The translations under genes were made by a program, and so were the position numbers. 13,926 nt of DNA from Euperipatoides rowelli. Taxonomy: Eukaryota > Onychophora > Udeonychophora > Euonychophora > Peripatopsidae. This document shows positions 1 through 8,770 of the stretch, one piece after another. Below the pieces are notes generated by a model. The model worked only from the letters and a program-made list of their open reading frames with translations. It ran no database searches and had not been told where the DNA came from. Where the stretch lies: the NCBI GenBank assembly GCA_003024985.2, contig PXIH01S0001857.1; one strand, given 5' to 3'. How positions within the stretch are numbered: the first letter of the stretch is position 1; each line of letters opens with the position of its first letter.

Positions 1-91
1 GGTTCCTTTTTAAATTTCTCAGTTGGCAATTTTAGGAGTTCAACTTGGGAAATTTCTCAAAACACAATAAAATTCTATAGCTACGCCTCTG
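1..91. mobile_element. Possible end of a DNA transposon (TIR-like terminus at 73-91)
   Basis: The segment ends in TTCTATAGCTACGCCTCTG. Read on the minus strand this begins CAGAGGCGTAGCTA. Ends of the form CAG-purine-GGCGTAGC are common at termini of hAT-like and other cut-and-paste DNA transposons of animals (established knowledge). The opposite end would lie outside the window, so neither a full element nor a target-site duplication can be shown. No transposase-like reading frame is present. The assignment rests on one short motif and is weak. Confidence 0.25.
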
Positions 92-1199
92 ATGTTGATA
101 GTGTGAATTCTTGGAATCATTAGGGGTTTATTATAGTTTTCTATTCATATAAGAAAGTAATAATAATGTAATTTGTGTGATTTAATTGCTTTTTATTTAC
201 TGTATGTATAAAAATTTAGAGTCCAATATACAATAGGCTAGTTATATCTTAACTCTGTAATATAGGACAAACTTATGTAAAAGTTTTGGTGCTTTATTGA
301 CAATAGGATCCTAACAATAGGAATTGATTGAATCTGCAAATTAATAGTGTAAATAAAGTTTAGTATTTTTCTAATTAAATTCAACAGTTAAGCAATGGCC
401 ATATATAATAATTATTGGTGTCTGATATAATATGAACTTGAAAATCAGATTAATAAATTTTTTATGACTTTAACGAAATTTTAATTAAAAGCATAAATGA
501 TCATGAATAGATCATAAGTAAAAAATAACCACTAAATTTTGAGTACTTTTTTTATCATTATAGTTTTTATATTAAATGTTCAAAATGGCAGAAGATGCCA
601 ATATTGGGTTAACACTATATATTTTAGTAGTTGAGGAAGTGCCTCTTTCTCCAATAATATTAGTACTGCATTAGTTTAGTCTCAAGTTCAAATGCCAATA
701 GTTGGTATGATACATGGAAAACAGATGTTTTGTCTGATTGGATTTTTCCCCTAGTCTATTCACTTTAATCAAACTATTTTTTGAAATTATTAAATAAGAC
801 AGTTGAATTACAAAGGGGAGAGATAATATGGATAAGGACCAGAGTCGGTGAACTATTAAGGAAAAATCCAAAATTAGAACAGTCAGGAAAAATATTCCTC
901 AAACACTGGAAGCTATGAAAGTAGCTAGTAGCTACTAGTGAGTCTATCTTGCCAACTTGGTCTAATTTTTATAATATTAGACAAGCCCCAGTATCTAAGG
1001 GACCCAAAATACTAATGTTGAGACTAAAAATCTAATAGCTCCAATATGTAGGACAGAACAATTTATTCCCTCTCTCATTAGTTCCCAGTACACTAAATAT
1101 ACATAATCATTAAGGGCATGTGTTTTAAGTATTGTTTTGAATATGAAAGGTGGCTAGATGTGTTTTAAATAGGACTCAAGTATTGCAATTGGCTCCTCA
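92..1199. other. Unassigned AT-rich stretch without a recognisable gene
   Basis: About 1.1 kb of AT-rich DNA with stops in every frame. A 29-codon open frame starts at the ATG at 585 and ends at a TAG; it resembles nothing I know. If the Ty3/gypsy remnant downstream was once complete, its 5' LTR, primer-binding site and gag start would be expected here. I could find no LTR repeat, primer-binding site or TG...CA boundary to prove it. Confidence 0.4.
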
Positions 1200-1890
1200 T
1201 ATGAAACAAATCATGGAGCAAAATTGTCACCAAAAGCCAACAAACAATACTTGGAAGGTTTGGGAAACTTTTGCAATATTCCTATTAAAGAAAGGATAGA
1301 ATAATTTCAATTATTTTCCCATGCTCCTAAGAAGGAGGAGAGACCCAAATTATTTTTAAACTGTGTGCAAGTGTAATGGGAATCCTTTGCACTATCAACA
1401 AAGGCAAGTCACAATGGCTAATAATATAGATCCTAGGCTAACTTACAAGATGAAAGAGGGATTTCTTGACTACTGCTTTAAAGAAGGGATCTTACTACTG
1501 CTTTAGGCTAAGTAATTAAATTTGCCATCAAAATAGAAGAATTTTGTACAGCAATACATTCGGTGGAGCAAAATAAACTAGATAATGAATCTATAGATGA
1601 TCAAAGTGATCATTCTCAAGATAGATTTGCTGTTTTAGAAACTGAGAAGGCCTCTACCAAAATAAATGTATCAAAAAAATGGAAAAAAAGCCATAAATGG
1701 AATTAATTGGTTAAACTAGCATGGTATACTGACAACAATTAAACAATGTACTAAGTATCAAAGTATACCACTCTAGTACTGATATGATTCTACCTGACAT
1801 TAATACAAGTGATAACATAACATCCCACAATTATCATTTGTATGATTTGTAATAAAACATGGGCACATAAAAAACTATTGTCCTAGTGTA
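1200..1890 (+). pseudogene. Gag remnant with broken CCHC zinc knuckle (Ty3/gypsy)
   Basis: The firm evidence is at 1839-1881. Two cysteine codons spaced as CxxC (CMIC, 1839-1850) are followed by NKT and then a histidine and a cysteine. Histidine and cysteine fall into the CX2CX4HX4C spacing only if one extra base, T1860, is discounted, so a single-base insertion breaks the motif. Such knuckles bind the element's RNA in the nucleocapsid part of Gag. Upstream frames carry short charged stretches such as SIDDQSDHSQDRFAV (near 1590-1640) that could be Gag, but they have no diagnostic domain. The left boundary is a guess. Confidence 0.55.
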
Positions 1891-2457
1891 ATAATACCCC
1901 TAGATGCTGCTATAGCTCTTTCAAGTAACAGTCTAGATTGAAATGTGTAAAACTACAATGCTCCTCACTAAAGAAGTGTCTTATAGAGTGGGGAGCAGTA
2001 TCTGACTTACTGAGTCAGCAAACCTATATAAAATAGATAAAAGGCATATAATAGTACATAACACCATTTTTTTAATAAACACTAAAAACAAAAGAATAGT
2101 GAAAAACTGCAAAGTTCAATGTTCTGACGATTCTTCTATTATTAACAAAAATATTTACATGCAATGGCTAAATAATGGAATTTCCTATTAAATATAAGAT
2201 TTTATCCCAAGCGGATGTAGATCTTATTTAGCCTACATAAGACACCACCACCTGTTGCTAATGAAATAATAAACACTAATAATTAACATGCTAAACCAAG
2301 TGTCAGTGCAGTGAGCGCGTGATTAGCTATAATTTAAATTCAATAAATTATCCAAAATGTCTTGAGCAATCGAAAAACAAGGAAATTTTCTAAAACAATG
2401 AATACTTCAGTAAAAAATTATCATTAAGATCCAATTGTTTGATGTTGAATTATTAGT

Positions 2458-2605
2458 CTAACAGTAGATACAGGTTCTGAATTTACTCTGATTAATATAC
2501 CTTCCAACTCCATATTTTTCTGAAAAATGTGCAAATTTTATCCATTTTTATGTTTTTACAATTATCTGCTATTATTGTAGGAAAAAGAAATTTCCTTGAA
2601 CAAAT
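2458..2605 (+). pseudogene. Retroviral-type aspartic protease remnant (Ty3/gypsy)
   Basis: The active-site motif is readable as LTVDTGSEFTLIN, with DTGS at 2467-2478. This is the catalytic Asp-Thr-Gly of one subunit of the homodimeric protease that cleaves the Gag-Pol polyprotein. About 35 codons further on, in another frame, IIVGKRNFLEQ (2571-2603) resembles the late hydrophobic I-[IL]-G-x-[DN]-F-L motif of the same fold. The domain is shorter than usual and at least one frameshift separates the two motifs. Its position, after the zinc knuckle and before RNase H, fits pol order. Confidence 0.7.
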
Positions 2606-2771
2606 GATTTAAAGTCAGAGATAATAATAAAATGCAATTAGAATCCTATCGTATTTAGTCATGTAATATAATTCCCTGATAATTCTAATTCTAACATTTA
2701 AATTAGGCTACTTTAGAAATTGTATTTTAACTTTATTTGTCAATAAAGATTATTATTTAAAAAAAAAAAAA
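2606..2771 (+). mobile_element. Poly(A)-ended 3' tail of a retroposed sequence
   Basis: The segment ends with AATAAA (2742-2747), eleven bases, then a run of 13 A (2759-2771). This is the layout of a reverse-transcribed polyadenylated RNA. The bases CTTTATT-TGTC-AATAAAG (2731-2748) form a perfect 7-bp stem around the polyadenylation signal, and the following GATTATTATT resembles the 3' tails of some LINEs. No coding part remains and the 5' boundary is not defined, so it is probably a 5'-truncated LINE or other retroposed insertion. It lies where the Ty3/gypsy reverse transcriptase should be. Confidence 0.45.
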
Positions 2772-2939
2772 CCTACCTCAAATAATTAAATGTAAAAAAC
2801 AAGAAAAACTTTATTTAAAGAAAGAAATTTGGTTTGTTTTATTATGAAAAATATTATAATAAATTAATTGACTTTTGTTTAAGTTTGTTCAGTAACGTCC
2901 ATTTTACAAGTGAAGGGATGTAAGTCAGATTTCAGTATA

Positions 2940-3070
2940 CAAAAAGGCTTAATTTCTAATTATTTTTAATGTTTTAAAAAAATTAAGCATATTTAAATTA
3001 TTTTTTTAGTGTTCTAAATATGCTTAATTTTTTTAAAACATTAAAAACAATTAGAAATTAAGCCTTTTTG
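2940..3070. repeat. Near-perfect palindrome, MITE/foldback-like
   Basis: Left arm 2940-2995 and right arm 3015-3070 are each 56 bp. They are inverted complements with one mismatch (T in the left arm against C at 3051 or close by), around a 19-base spacer. The outer ends are CAAAAAGGCTTAATTTC and its complement. A further weaker pair, GTCAGAT (2924-2930) and ATCTGAC (3085-3091), suggests the inverted structure once reached about 170 bp. It encodes nothing. The most economical reading is a foldback or MITE element inserted in the Ty3/gypsy remnant. No clear target-site duplication was found. Confidence 0.75.
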
Positions 3071-3269
3071 CTGACTTTTTAACCATCTGACCAGATTGAT
3101 TTTAAATGTAACAAAGTTTTTTTTAAAAATTGGATGTTAGAATTGTATGGAATGATATTGTGACAGATCTGTTGCATCTTTCAACTGTTGAGTGTCATTT
3201 ATTGTTTCTGCAGGCTGAGACCAAATACATCAACAGTTTAAGGTTGATGTGAGAATCAATTATAATCAC

Positions 3270-3546
3270 AAAAGTACTCTAGCCACAACTCGTAGATGCT
3301 GAATACAATTATGTGGCAATTGGAAAAATGCTCTAGCAATAATATATGTGCTACAATAATTTTTAAATGTTACATAGCCTATGGGTTATAAAATAATTCT
3401 AAGGACTGGCCACAGGCACTTATGTTTTTTTACTAAAGGACCGTATAACCAAAGACTGATTAGATGGTTACTGACAATTCAGGATCATGACTACAATTCG
3501 TATTCCAGGAAAAATTAATGTCTTTGCAGATTTGCTTTCCAGGAAG
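3270..3546 (+). pseudogene. RNase H domain remnant of Ty3/gypsy pol
   Basis: Successive fragments match the RNase H part of gypsy-type pol. LVDAEYNYVAIGKML (from 3289) corresponds to the conserved A-E-x-N-Y...E segment. LAIIYVLQ begins at 3333 in another frame. RTGHRHL near 3405-3420 replaces the usual T-D-H-R-P-L and has lost the aspartate. QRLIRWLLTIQDHDYN (3450-3497) and, in a third frame, IRIPGKINVFADLLSRK (3496-3546) give the R-W-x-L-x-L-Q and A-D-x-L-S-R landmarks. RNase H removes the RNA strand during reverse transcription. At least three frame changes plus the lost acidic residue make it non-functional. Confidence 0.85.
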
Positions 3547-3779
3547 TCCTGACACTATTGATTCAAAAAACATAGCAGTAATAAGCTTAATGATGGAGCC
3601 AATATCAATTACCAGGCTCTTAGCAGCTCAGGAATTTGATACATAGGCTATTGTAAGTCTATCAAAAATTGAATAATGAGCAACCAATTTTTAGAGGAGT
3701 TCATCCTAGATAATAGCCAGTTAATACTGAAAAAGTGAAACATTTTCAAGGCTTAGGTGGTTTGTAATGTACACTAGTG

Positions 3780-4362
3780 CCTCATGCACTTGTGAACCAT
3801 GTCTTAGCAAACTGTCATGACTCATTAATTAGCGGACACCTCTCTGACTAAAACCTTATGGAAAATCAGATCCAGTTTGAAATGGGAAACCATTCAAAAT
3901 GATACTCAAACATACATTGCCTATTGTGATTTATGTCAAAAGAAGAGTGTCCCTCATATTAAAGCTTCTTTACAACTTAATGAAGAAACAAATACATAAT
4001 ATTGTGGATGGACAATTTGCCAGGTTTGCCACTGGGAGTCCTATTAAGAATATGGAGGCTATTAACCTACACACAAAATGTTTTGCCAGATATGGTGGCT
4101 TAGGGAGTTAATGACAAATCAGAGAACATAGATGTCAGGAAAGATTTTACCTCTGTGCAATGAATTAAATATACACCATTTACTAACTTCATATCACTCT
4201 CAATCCAATGAGACTGTGGAAAGGATAAATAGTAAATTATTAGCATTTTGGTGAAATGTTCAATATCAATTTTAGCAATTGTGATGAATTCTTGCAATTT
4301 GCTCTACGTGCATTAAACTCTGTAGTACACAGATCCTTAAATGAATCACACACACCATACCC
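3780..4362 (+). pseudogene. Integrase remnant of Ty3/gypsy pol
   Basis: The N-terminal HHCC zinc finger is visible as HDSLISGH (3816-3839) and, in another frame, YCDLC (3922-3936). A stretch containing VDGQFARFATGSPIKN (about 4000-4050) resembles the segment after the first catalytic aspartate, but the aspartate motif itself is missing. The second aspartate region reads LMTNQRT, so the usual T-D-Q-G has lost the aspartate. The glutamate region is recognisable as YHSQSNETVERIN (4192-4230), keeping the E but with NG changed to NE. FLQFALRALNSVVHRSLNE (about 4286-4345) matches the following conserved helix. Integrase joins element DNA to the host chromosome. Frameshifts and lost residues show a dead copy. 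Confidence 0.85.
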
Positions 4363-4638
4363 ACACAATAACAGTACACTGAATAATCTTTTACTTATAT
4401 ATATATTATGAACTTTGCTCTCACACCACAAAGGGATAGATTCTATTTGTTAGATATTAGTAGATTTTTTTAAAACTCAGCATTTATAACAAAGTGAACA
4501 TTTGTTTACATCCTATTGAAATTTTGTTCTACAGAAGGTGTCTTACTTTAGAGAGATTTAAAGTTGCTATGAATATTTTTATTCAAGAATATGCTTATTG
4601 CTTAATAAATAATTTTACTCAAATAAATAACTAAATCG
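4363..4638. other. Downstream flank of the Ty3/gypsy remnant, nothing recognised
   Basis: AT-rich sequence that may include the lost integrase tail and 3' LTR of the upstream element. No polypurine tract, LTR boundary or repeat of upstream sequence was found. Confidence 0.3.
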
Positions 4639-4639
4639 T

Positions 4640-4830
4640 TGTCCCAGCCTTGTGGTGCAATCCGTAGCAATATGGATTTTAACTGCAAGTCTGAAGACAT
4701 AAGCTGAGATGTTTCAGGGTTCACGTCTCAGTCAAGGCAGTTATGGAAAGGTTTTTTTACCTGGATGATTTCACCTTGCCAGGGTTTTTTTAATCCGGTA
4801 CACTGCCTCTCTAAGAATCTGTAGTATAAA
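4640..4830 (+). mobile_element. tRNA-derived SINE, copy A
   Basis: The head carries an A-box-like TGGTGCAATCCG (4653-4664) and a B-box-like GGTTCACGTCT (4718-4728), the two internal RNA polymerase III promoter elements of tRNA genes and tRNA-derived SINEs. The tRNA-unrelated body follows: GGCAGTTATGGAAAGG, a T run, ACCTGG, then a CACC...AATCCGGTA...CTGCC segment. The same body recurs in copy B at 5163-5355, which confirms a dispersed repeat. The sequence then degrades into A/T-rich DNA near 4830. No target-site duplication is evident. I do not recognise the family. It lies just downstream of the Ty3/gypsy remnant. Confidence 0.75.
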
Positions 4831-5162
4831 AGAATTAATAAATATTTAATATTCAGTTAATAAAATTACCTGTTTATGATGAGTAACATTATTTTTTAAA
4901 TAAAAAAAAATAACTAAATCATAAAGTCTAATAATTATGGAAGGATGATGATGAGGGTAATAATTTAAAATATTTAAACTTAGACTAGCTAAACTTAAGT
5001 AAGATGGACAAAACATTTCAATTTGTTTAACACTTAACTAGTAATATTTTTTTTTTAAATAGTCAACTGTTAAACTTACTTGTAATAAGGTTTGAACAAT
5101 TGAAAGAAGACTTTGAGCTTGCTTAAAATAAAATTTATTGTCAAATGTAAAAATAAAAATCT
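4831..5162. other. Spacer between the two SINE copies
   Basis: AT-rich DNA with homopolymeric A and T runs. No coding frame or further repeat was recognised. Confidence 0.4.
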
Positions 5163-5355
5163 GGTCGAGTTATCATGGTGTGATCTTTAGAGATACGGAT
5201 TGTTAAACTGAGGATTTAGACATAAGCTGATACACTCCCAGGTTCACGTCTCCGTCGGGGCAGTTATGGAAAGGTTTTTTACCTGGTTTCAATGCCTCAC
5301 CAGAGTTTTGCAACCCGGTATGCTGCCCCAACTAAGAACCATAGTAGTTAAAAAA
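5163..5355 (+). mobile_element. tRNA-derived SINE, copy B
   Basis: This is the second copy of the family at 4640-4830, in the same orientation and about 330 bp downstream of it. Shared blocks include GACATAAGCTGA (5219-5230), the B-box-like GGTTCACGTCTC (5241-5252), GGCAGTTATGGAAAGG with a T run and ACCTGG (5259-5286), and the AACCCGGTATGCTGCC segment that corresponds to AATCCGGTACACTGCC in copy A. Its A-box region is more decayed. The tail ends near TAGTAGTTAAAAAATA. The two copies are clearly diverged, so they are probably independent insertions rather than a recent duplication. Confidence 0.75.
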
Positions 5356-5663
5356 TATGTATTACACACACAGTTCCTTGGGGAAGCTTTTCACCCACAA
5401 ATAGAATACATCTCTCCTCCCTTTGGAGGGGAAATTTATTTATAAAAAATGTGAGTAAATGAATTTAAAGTTCAGTTTTCTTCTGGCATGGGTTTTGTTG
5501 TATACTTCATCACCTCTCTTCTTAACCCATATGGGTTTTGCTATTATCTTTCTTCTCCTGCCCGTTTCCTCTGATTTCTTGTTTTTCCCCTAGAATGAAT
5601 GGTGGTCTAGCCAGATGCCTCGTCCATCTGGGGCCCTTTATCTCTGGCGACAAACTCATATAA
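5356..5663 (+). other. Less AT-rich patch with splice-acceptor-like signal and short open frame
   Basis: This patch is visibly richer in G+C than its surroundings. A long pyrimidine tract (about 5548-5590) ends in CCCCTAG (5587-5593), which has the form of a 3' splice site. Directly after it an ATG at 5595 opens 22 codons (beginning MNGGLARCLVHLGPF) ending with TAA at 5661-5663. A perfect 14-bp palindrome AACCCATATGGGTT sits at 5524-5537 and a small hairpin, CCTCC-CTTT-GGAGG, at 5416-5429. It could be a terminal exon, a fragment of an unrecognised repeat, or chance. I do not call a gene. Confidence 0.2.
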
Positions 5664-7740
5664 TAAAATGATTTGGTTGGTTTAATCGTTAAAACATGGA
5701 TTAATAAAACTGGAAAAATGATTAGTAAATGGAATAATTCTTGAACGATTTAAAAGTTCATTACTTGTCTTAAGGAATTGATTGAAAATGTGTCTGATTA
5801 CTGTTTATTAATGGGATCTAAGAAAATGTATGTTTTCCTCCCTTTTACTATAATTCAAACTATTGAATAAAATAAAATATGTTTTATCAGAGCCAACTTA
5901 CTCTATGTGCAGATGAAAGTGGTCGAAACAGTTATATGGCCTGGTAATTTATCAATTGATTGTGCTGTTGAGTAGATGGGAACTGATAGACTGGATTCGG
6001 CCATAAGACTGAAACAAGCACATAACATCTTTACAGCGATTTAGCCAGAGGTGACTCTGGATTAAACCTGGAGTTCTGGACAAACAATGTTTGTGGTATC
6101 AGAGATTCAGGAACAAGACAAAATTATGATTAGTGTATTAATTTTTATAGTCTTCTCTAAAAATGTAAATACCAATTCAGGTTATGGCTTCACAAAGGAC
6201 TTTGGTAGGATCAAACAAAAGTGCACCAATGGAGTGAATAGTTTCACTATTTTTGTGAATATATAATTATTTACTTCCAATGATAAATTAGCACAATATT
6301 TTAGTTAATTTTAATAAAAATGCTCATTCTAGGGTTTACTAGGGGGTTTCCCAGATTCCTATGCTATCCTGTACTGTTTGTTGAACTCAGCATGATATAA
6401 AATGAGTCACAGCGAAGCTAAAAAATACATAATTATTAATATTTGGTTAGAAAAGGCATTAACAAGGATGCTGAAAAATAATTAATTATCAAAACAAAGA
6501 CCAATCTCTATTGGCTTTATTAGCCGAGATAATGAAAAACTGTCTTTATTGTTTCGGAGCATTTGATGATAATTTTGAGCGCACGATTCCTCTTTGTGTG
6601 TGTACTTTCAGACTGTCAGTAATGTACGAGTGAAACTATGGAATGATGCATGCGTCAATAAAGAGAGTTTTGATTAAATTTTGGCAAAGGGTAAATGATA
6701 AAAGAATTTTAAGAGAAATTTATTATTTGTAATTGTGGTTTATGTTTACGATTTTTTCAGACAGTTTTGATTATATTTTTAAAAACAAAAATGTCTGTAT
6801 AAATAAAATTAGAAACGAAGCTAGCCTTAAAGATGGAGATTTCTATTTCCCCATTTATCATTATTATAAGGCTTTGTTGAATGCTTTTAAAAAGTTCTTG
6901 TTTTAAAGAAAGGGAATTAAAAGGACTCTCTTATTTAATAATTATTTTTAATAATTGATCATAAACTTAAAAACAATAAACATAATTTAAATATACATAA
7001 CTAAAAAAAATGGAATTATAAAAGAAATAGTATATAAATGTCACTGTTTTTGCTTTACATACAGTAATTAATTATTTTACTGTTATTATACCGTATATCT
7101 TAAGTCTGGGATTTCAATATTTATTTATGTAGATTATAAGGCTAAGATATATAGAATAGGCCTTAAACAAATCCCATTTAGACTTTTATTATAATATTAG
7201 TCTCATAACTTATGAGATCTAATATTTGTTTAAATATGTACAGAAATATAGTCATAGTCACAACCAAATATGTATCTATATGGATTAATTATTTAATCGA
7301 TAGAGTCTTTCTATGATTTTAGGCCTATACATTATTTATTGGCATCAAAAGAAAAATAGTTTTATTTATTTATTTGTAGAATGGTATTTTGTGACTGCCT
7401 TTTAAAAATGAAATGTTCAAACTATAGGGTTTGTAATTAATTTCATATTTGTTGGTCTATTGCCTGGCTATAATCTCATATAATATATTTTAACTATAAT
7501 AGTTTTAGGTCGGATTATATAATTTCACTGATTCTAATCATTTCTAATGGAATGTAACTTGTAGGCTTTGCAGTTATGTTTCTGTTATCCAGCTACGGTT
7601 GGAAGGGTTTTCTCATGGTTTTAGGTTGAGTAAATGTACTGTACATCTAGCCAACATTTGGGTCTAATGTTCCTAAATAAATACTCTAGAGATTTATATC
7701 ACTAAATAATATTATTATTTACGATATATATATATCTATT
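5664..7740. other. 2 kb AT-rich intergenic DNA, no gene recognised
   Basis: No recognisable protein, RNA gene or element is visible on either strand. Small items: the hairpin CCAGAG-GTGA-CTCTGG (6045-6060), a TGGTATCAGAG word (6094-6104) rejected as a primer-binding site, a 32-codon open frame at 6579-6677 crossing an acceptor-like TTTCAG, and an (AT)n run near 7723-7736. AT-rich words such as AATAATTATTTTTAATAATT are common. Confidence 0.5.
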
Positions 7741-7744
7741 CTTT

Positions 7745-8400
7745 GAGTTCGTTATAGTTTCTGAATCATCTTTGCATTGATTGCCCAAGTTTCAGCACCA
7801 TATATCATCAATTTAAAGTCTGGTAGTATAACAGGTAAAAAACTTTCCTTTTGAGACATAGCCTAAAGGAATTTTTCCTTTTAAAATATTAGCCTATTTA
7901 ATCTTCCAAAAACACTCTAGCCCATTTTCAATCGTCTGTTGTCTTTGCACATCTGGTTTTCATTTAATAATTGACCCAAATAAACACAGCTCCTTGTTGA
8001 GCTCTTATGATACCATTTCCATCACTTCAGATTATACAAAGGCTACTTGTTGAACATTCCTTTAATTTTTTGCTAGATTCATTTTCAGGTCTGCTTTTGA
8101 GCTACCTTCACTTAGCCTACATTAGGTTAATGATCTGTTTCCGTAATACTTCTGGACTTGAAGCAAATAAAACATCATAAATAAAACATAGATGGTTCAA
8201 ATGAGCTACATTTCTTAACAATTCAGTGTGTTCAAAATCTAGACTTCTAAAGATTCTCACATAACTTTGGGAAGCTTGTTTCACCTTGACAAACTTTTTT
8301 GATTTAGATCTTGTTGGTGTCTTGATGTAGTCTAACTGTGGATGTTTCCTTCTTATTAAGTTGTTGGTCAAATCAATATAGCTACTTCATGTCATATTCT
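7745..8400 (-). pseudogene. LINE (RTE-like) reverse transcriptase fragment
   Basis: Read on the minus strand from about 8400 downwards, fragments follow the order of a non-LTR reverse transcriptase. KVKQ occupies the place of the conserved V-[KR]-Q-G, then come FRSLDFEH and HLNHLCFIYDVLFASSPE (8200-8147). The last is the active-site region, but the expected F-A-D-D reads FIYD (8174-8185), losing one catalytic aspartate. Further on, in other frames, are ILKGKIPL and, at 7776-7802, YGAETWAIN, the hallmark tyrosine-glycine...glutamate-threonine-tryptophan of the RT thumb region. The longest open stretch is 8117-8371. The order and wording resemble RTE-type elements, though clade assignment by eye is unsure. 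Both ends are truncated and several stops interrupt it. It runs opposite to the adjacent copia element. Confidence 0.85.
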
Positions 8401-8614
8401 AAGTAGAAGCAGATGTACAGTAGTTCCATATTTCCTACTGTTTAGGTTAAATACTGTGATGCAGCCTAACTATTATCATTACCTAGTTATTTTTAACATT
8501 GCTTTGTTTGAAAGAAAAATTGATTGGGAAGGTATGTTTGTTTATCGGTTTAAGCATTTTTTTAAAAGGATCTGCACCCTTTTAATACAGTATAGCCTAC
8601 ATTAATTTCCTTAA
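8401..8614. other. Junction between LINE fragment and truncated copia LTR
   Basis: About 215 bp separate the LINE fragment from the start of the homology to the 3' LTR. A short word near 8408-8426 (GCAGATGTA...TAGTTCC) resembles GCAGATGTAGTTCC inside the 3' LTR, so part of this could be LTR disrupted by an insertion. The resemblance is too short to annotate as LTR. Confidence 0.3.
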
Positions 8615-8767
8615 AAGTTAGTTTTTGATGTTTAGTTTTAATTATTATTATTTTCATGTATGCTATATTAGAGTTTAGTTGTTTAATATATATTTGAATT
8701 GGAATCTGTCAAGTGTCAGTCTCACTTTCATTCATAATTATATAAAAATATAGACTGGAGCGTAACA
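8615..8767 (+). repeat. 5' LTR, truncated at its 5' side
   Basis: It matches the 3' LTR from 12558 onward over 122 bases with three differences. It then has a different stretch (8737-8757, AT-rich, containing TATATAAAAATA) where the 3' LTR has CACCCG or similar, and ends in the same GAG-pyrimidine-GTAACA. About 136 bases equivalent to 12422-12557 are missing, so the promoter-proximal U3 start and the TG terminus are absent. Confidence 0.9.
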
Positions 8768-8770
8768 AAA

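Larger units (their letters stand above)
1200..4362 (+). mobile_element. Shattered Ty3/gypsy-like LTR retrotransposon remnant
   Basis: Four signatures lie in the canonical Ty3/gypsy order on the plus strand: a gag zinc knuckle (1839-1881), an aspartic protease (2458-2605), the RNase H end of pol (about 3295-3546) and an integrase with zinc-finger and catalytic-core traces (3816-4362). Integrase after RNase H is the Ty3/gypsy or retroviral order and excludes Ty1/copia, where integrase precedes RT. The pieces sit in different frames with many stops, so the copy is long dead. No reverse transcriptase motif is visible between protease and RNase H; later insertions and probably a deletion occupy that place. 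No LTRs were found, so both outer boundaries are estimates. This copy is much more decayed than the copia element at 8615-12694. Confidence 0.8.

Noticed and set aside
585-674. 29-codon open frame beginning MAEDANIG as a gag start of the Ty3/gypsy element
   Set aside because: No domain, no primer-binding site upstream, and more than a kilobase to the first secure gag signature.
2185-2225. A second protease-like phrase (SQADVDLI) upstream of the DTGS motif
   Set aside because: It lacks the D-[ST]-G core and would duplicate the better motif at 2467-2478.
4100-4431. Minus-strand open frames over the gypsy integrase
   Set aside because: The plus strand carries recognisable integrase motifs; the antisense frames have none.
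4640-4730. A tRNA gene, from the A- and B-box-like words
   Set aside because: No cloverleaf can be formed. The repeated tail and a second diverged copy identify a SINE.
6094-6104. TGGTATCAGAG, identical to a primer-binding site used by many plant copia elements
   Set aside because: No LTR end, LTR repeat or gag-like frame lies next to it, and the animal elongator tRNA-Met end does not fit. Probably chance.
8405-8430. Extension of the 5' LTR upstream of 8615 based on GCAGATGTA...TAGTTCC
   Set aside because: Only a short interrupted match to the 3' LTR; the intervening 180 bases do not align.
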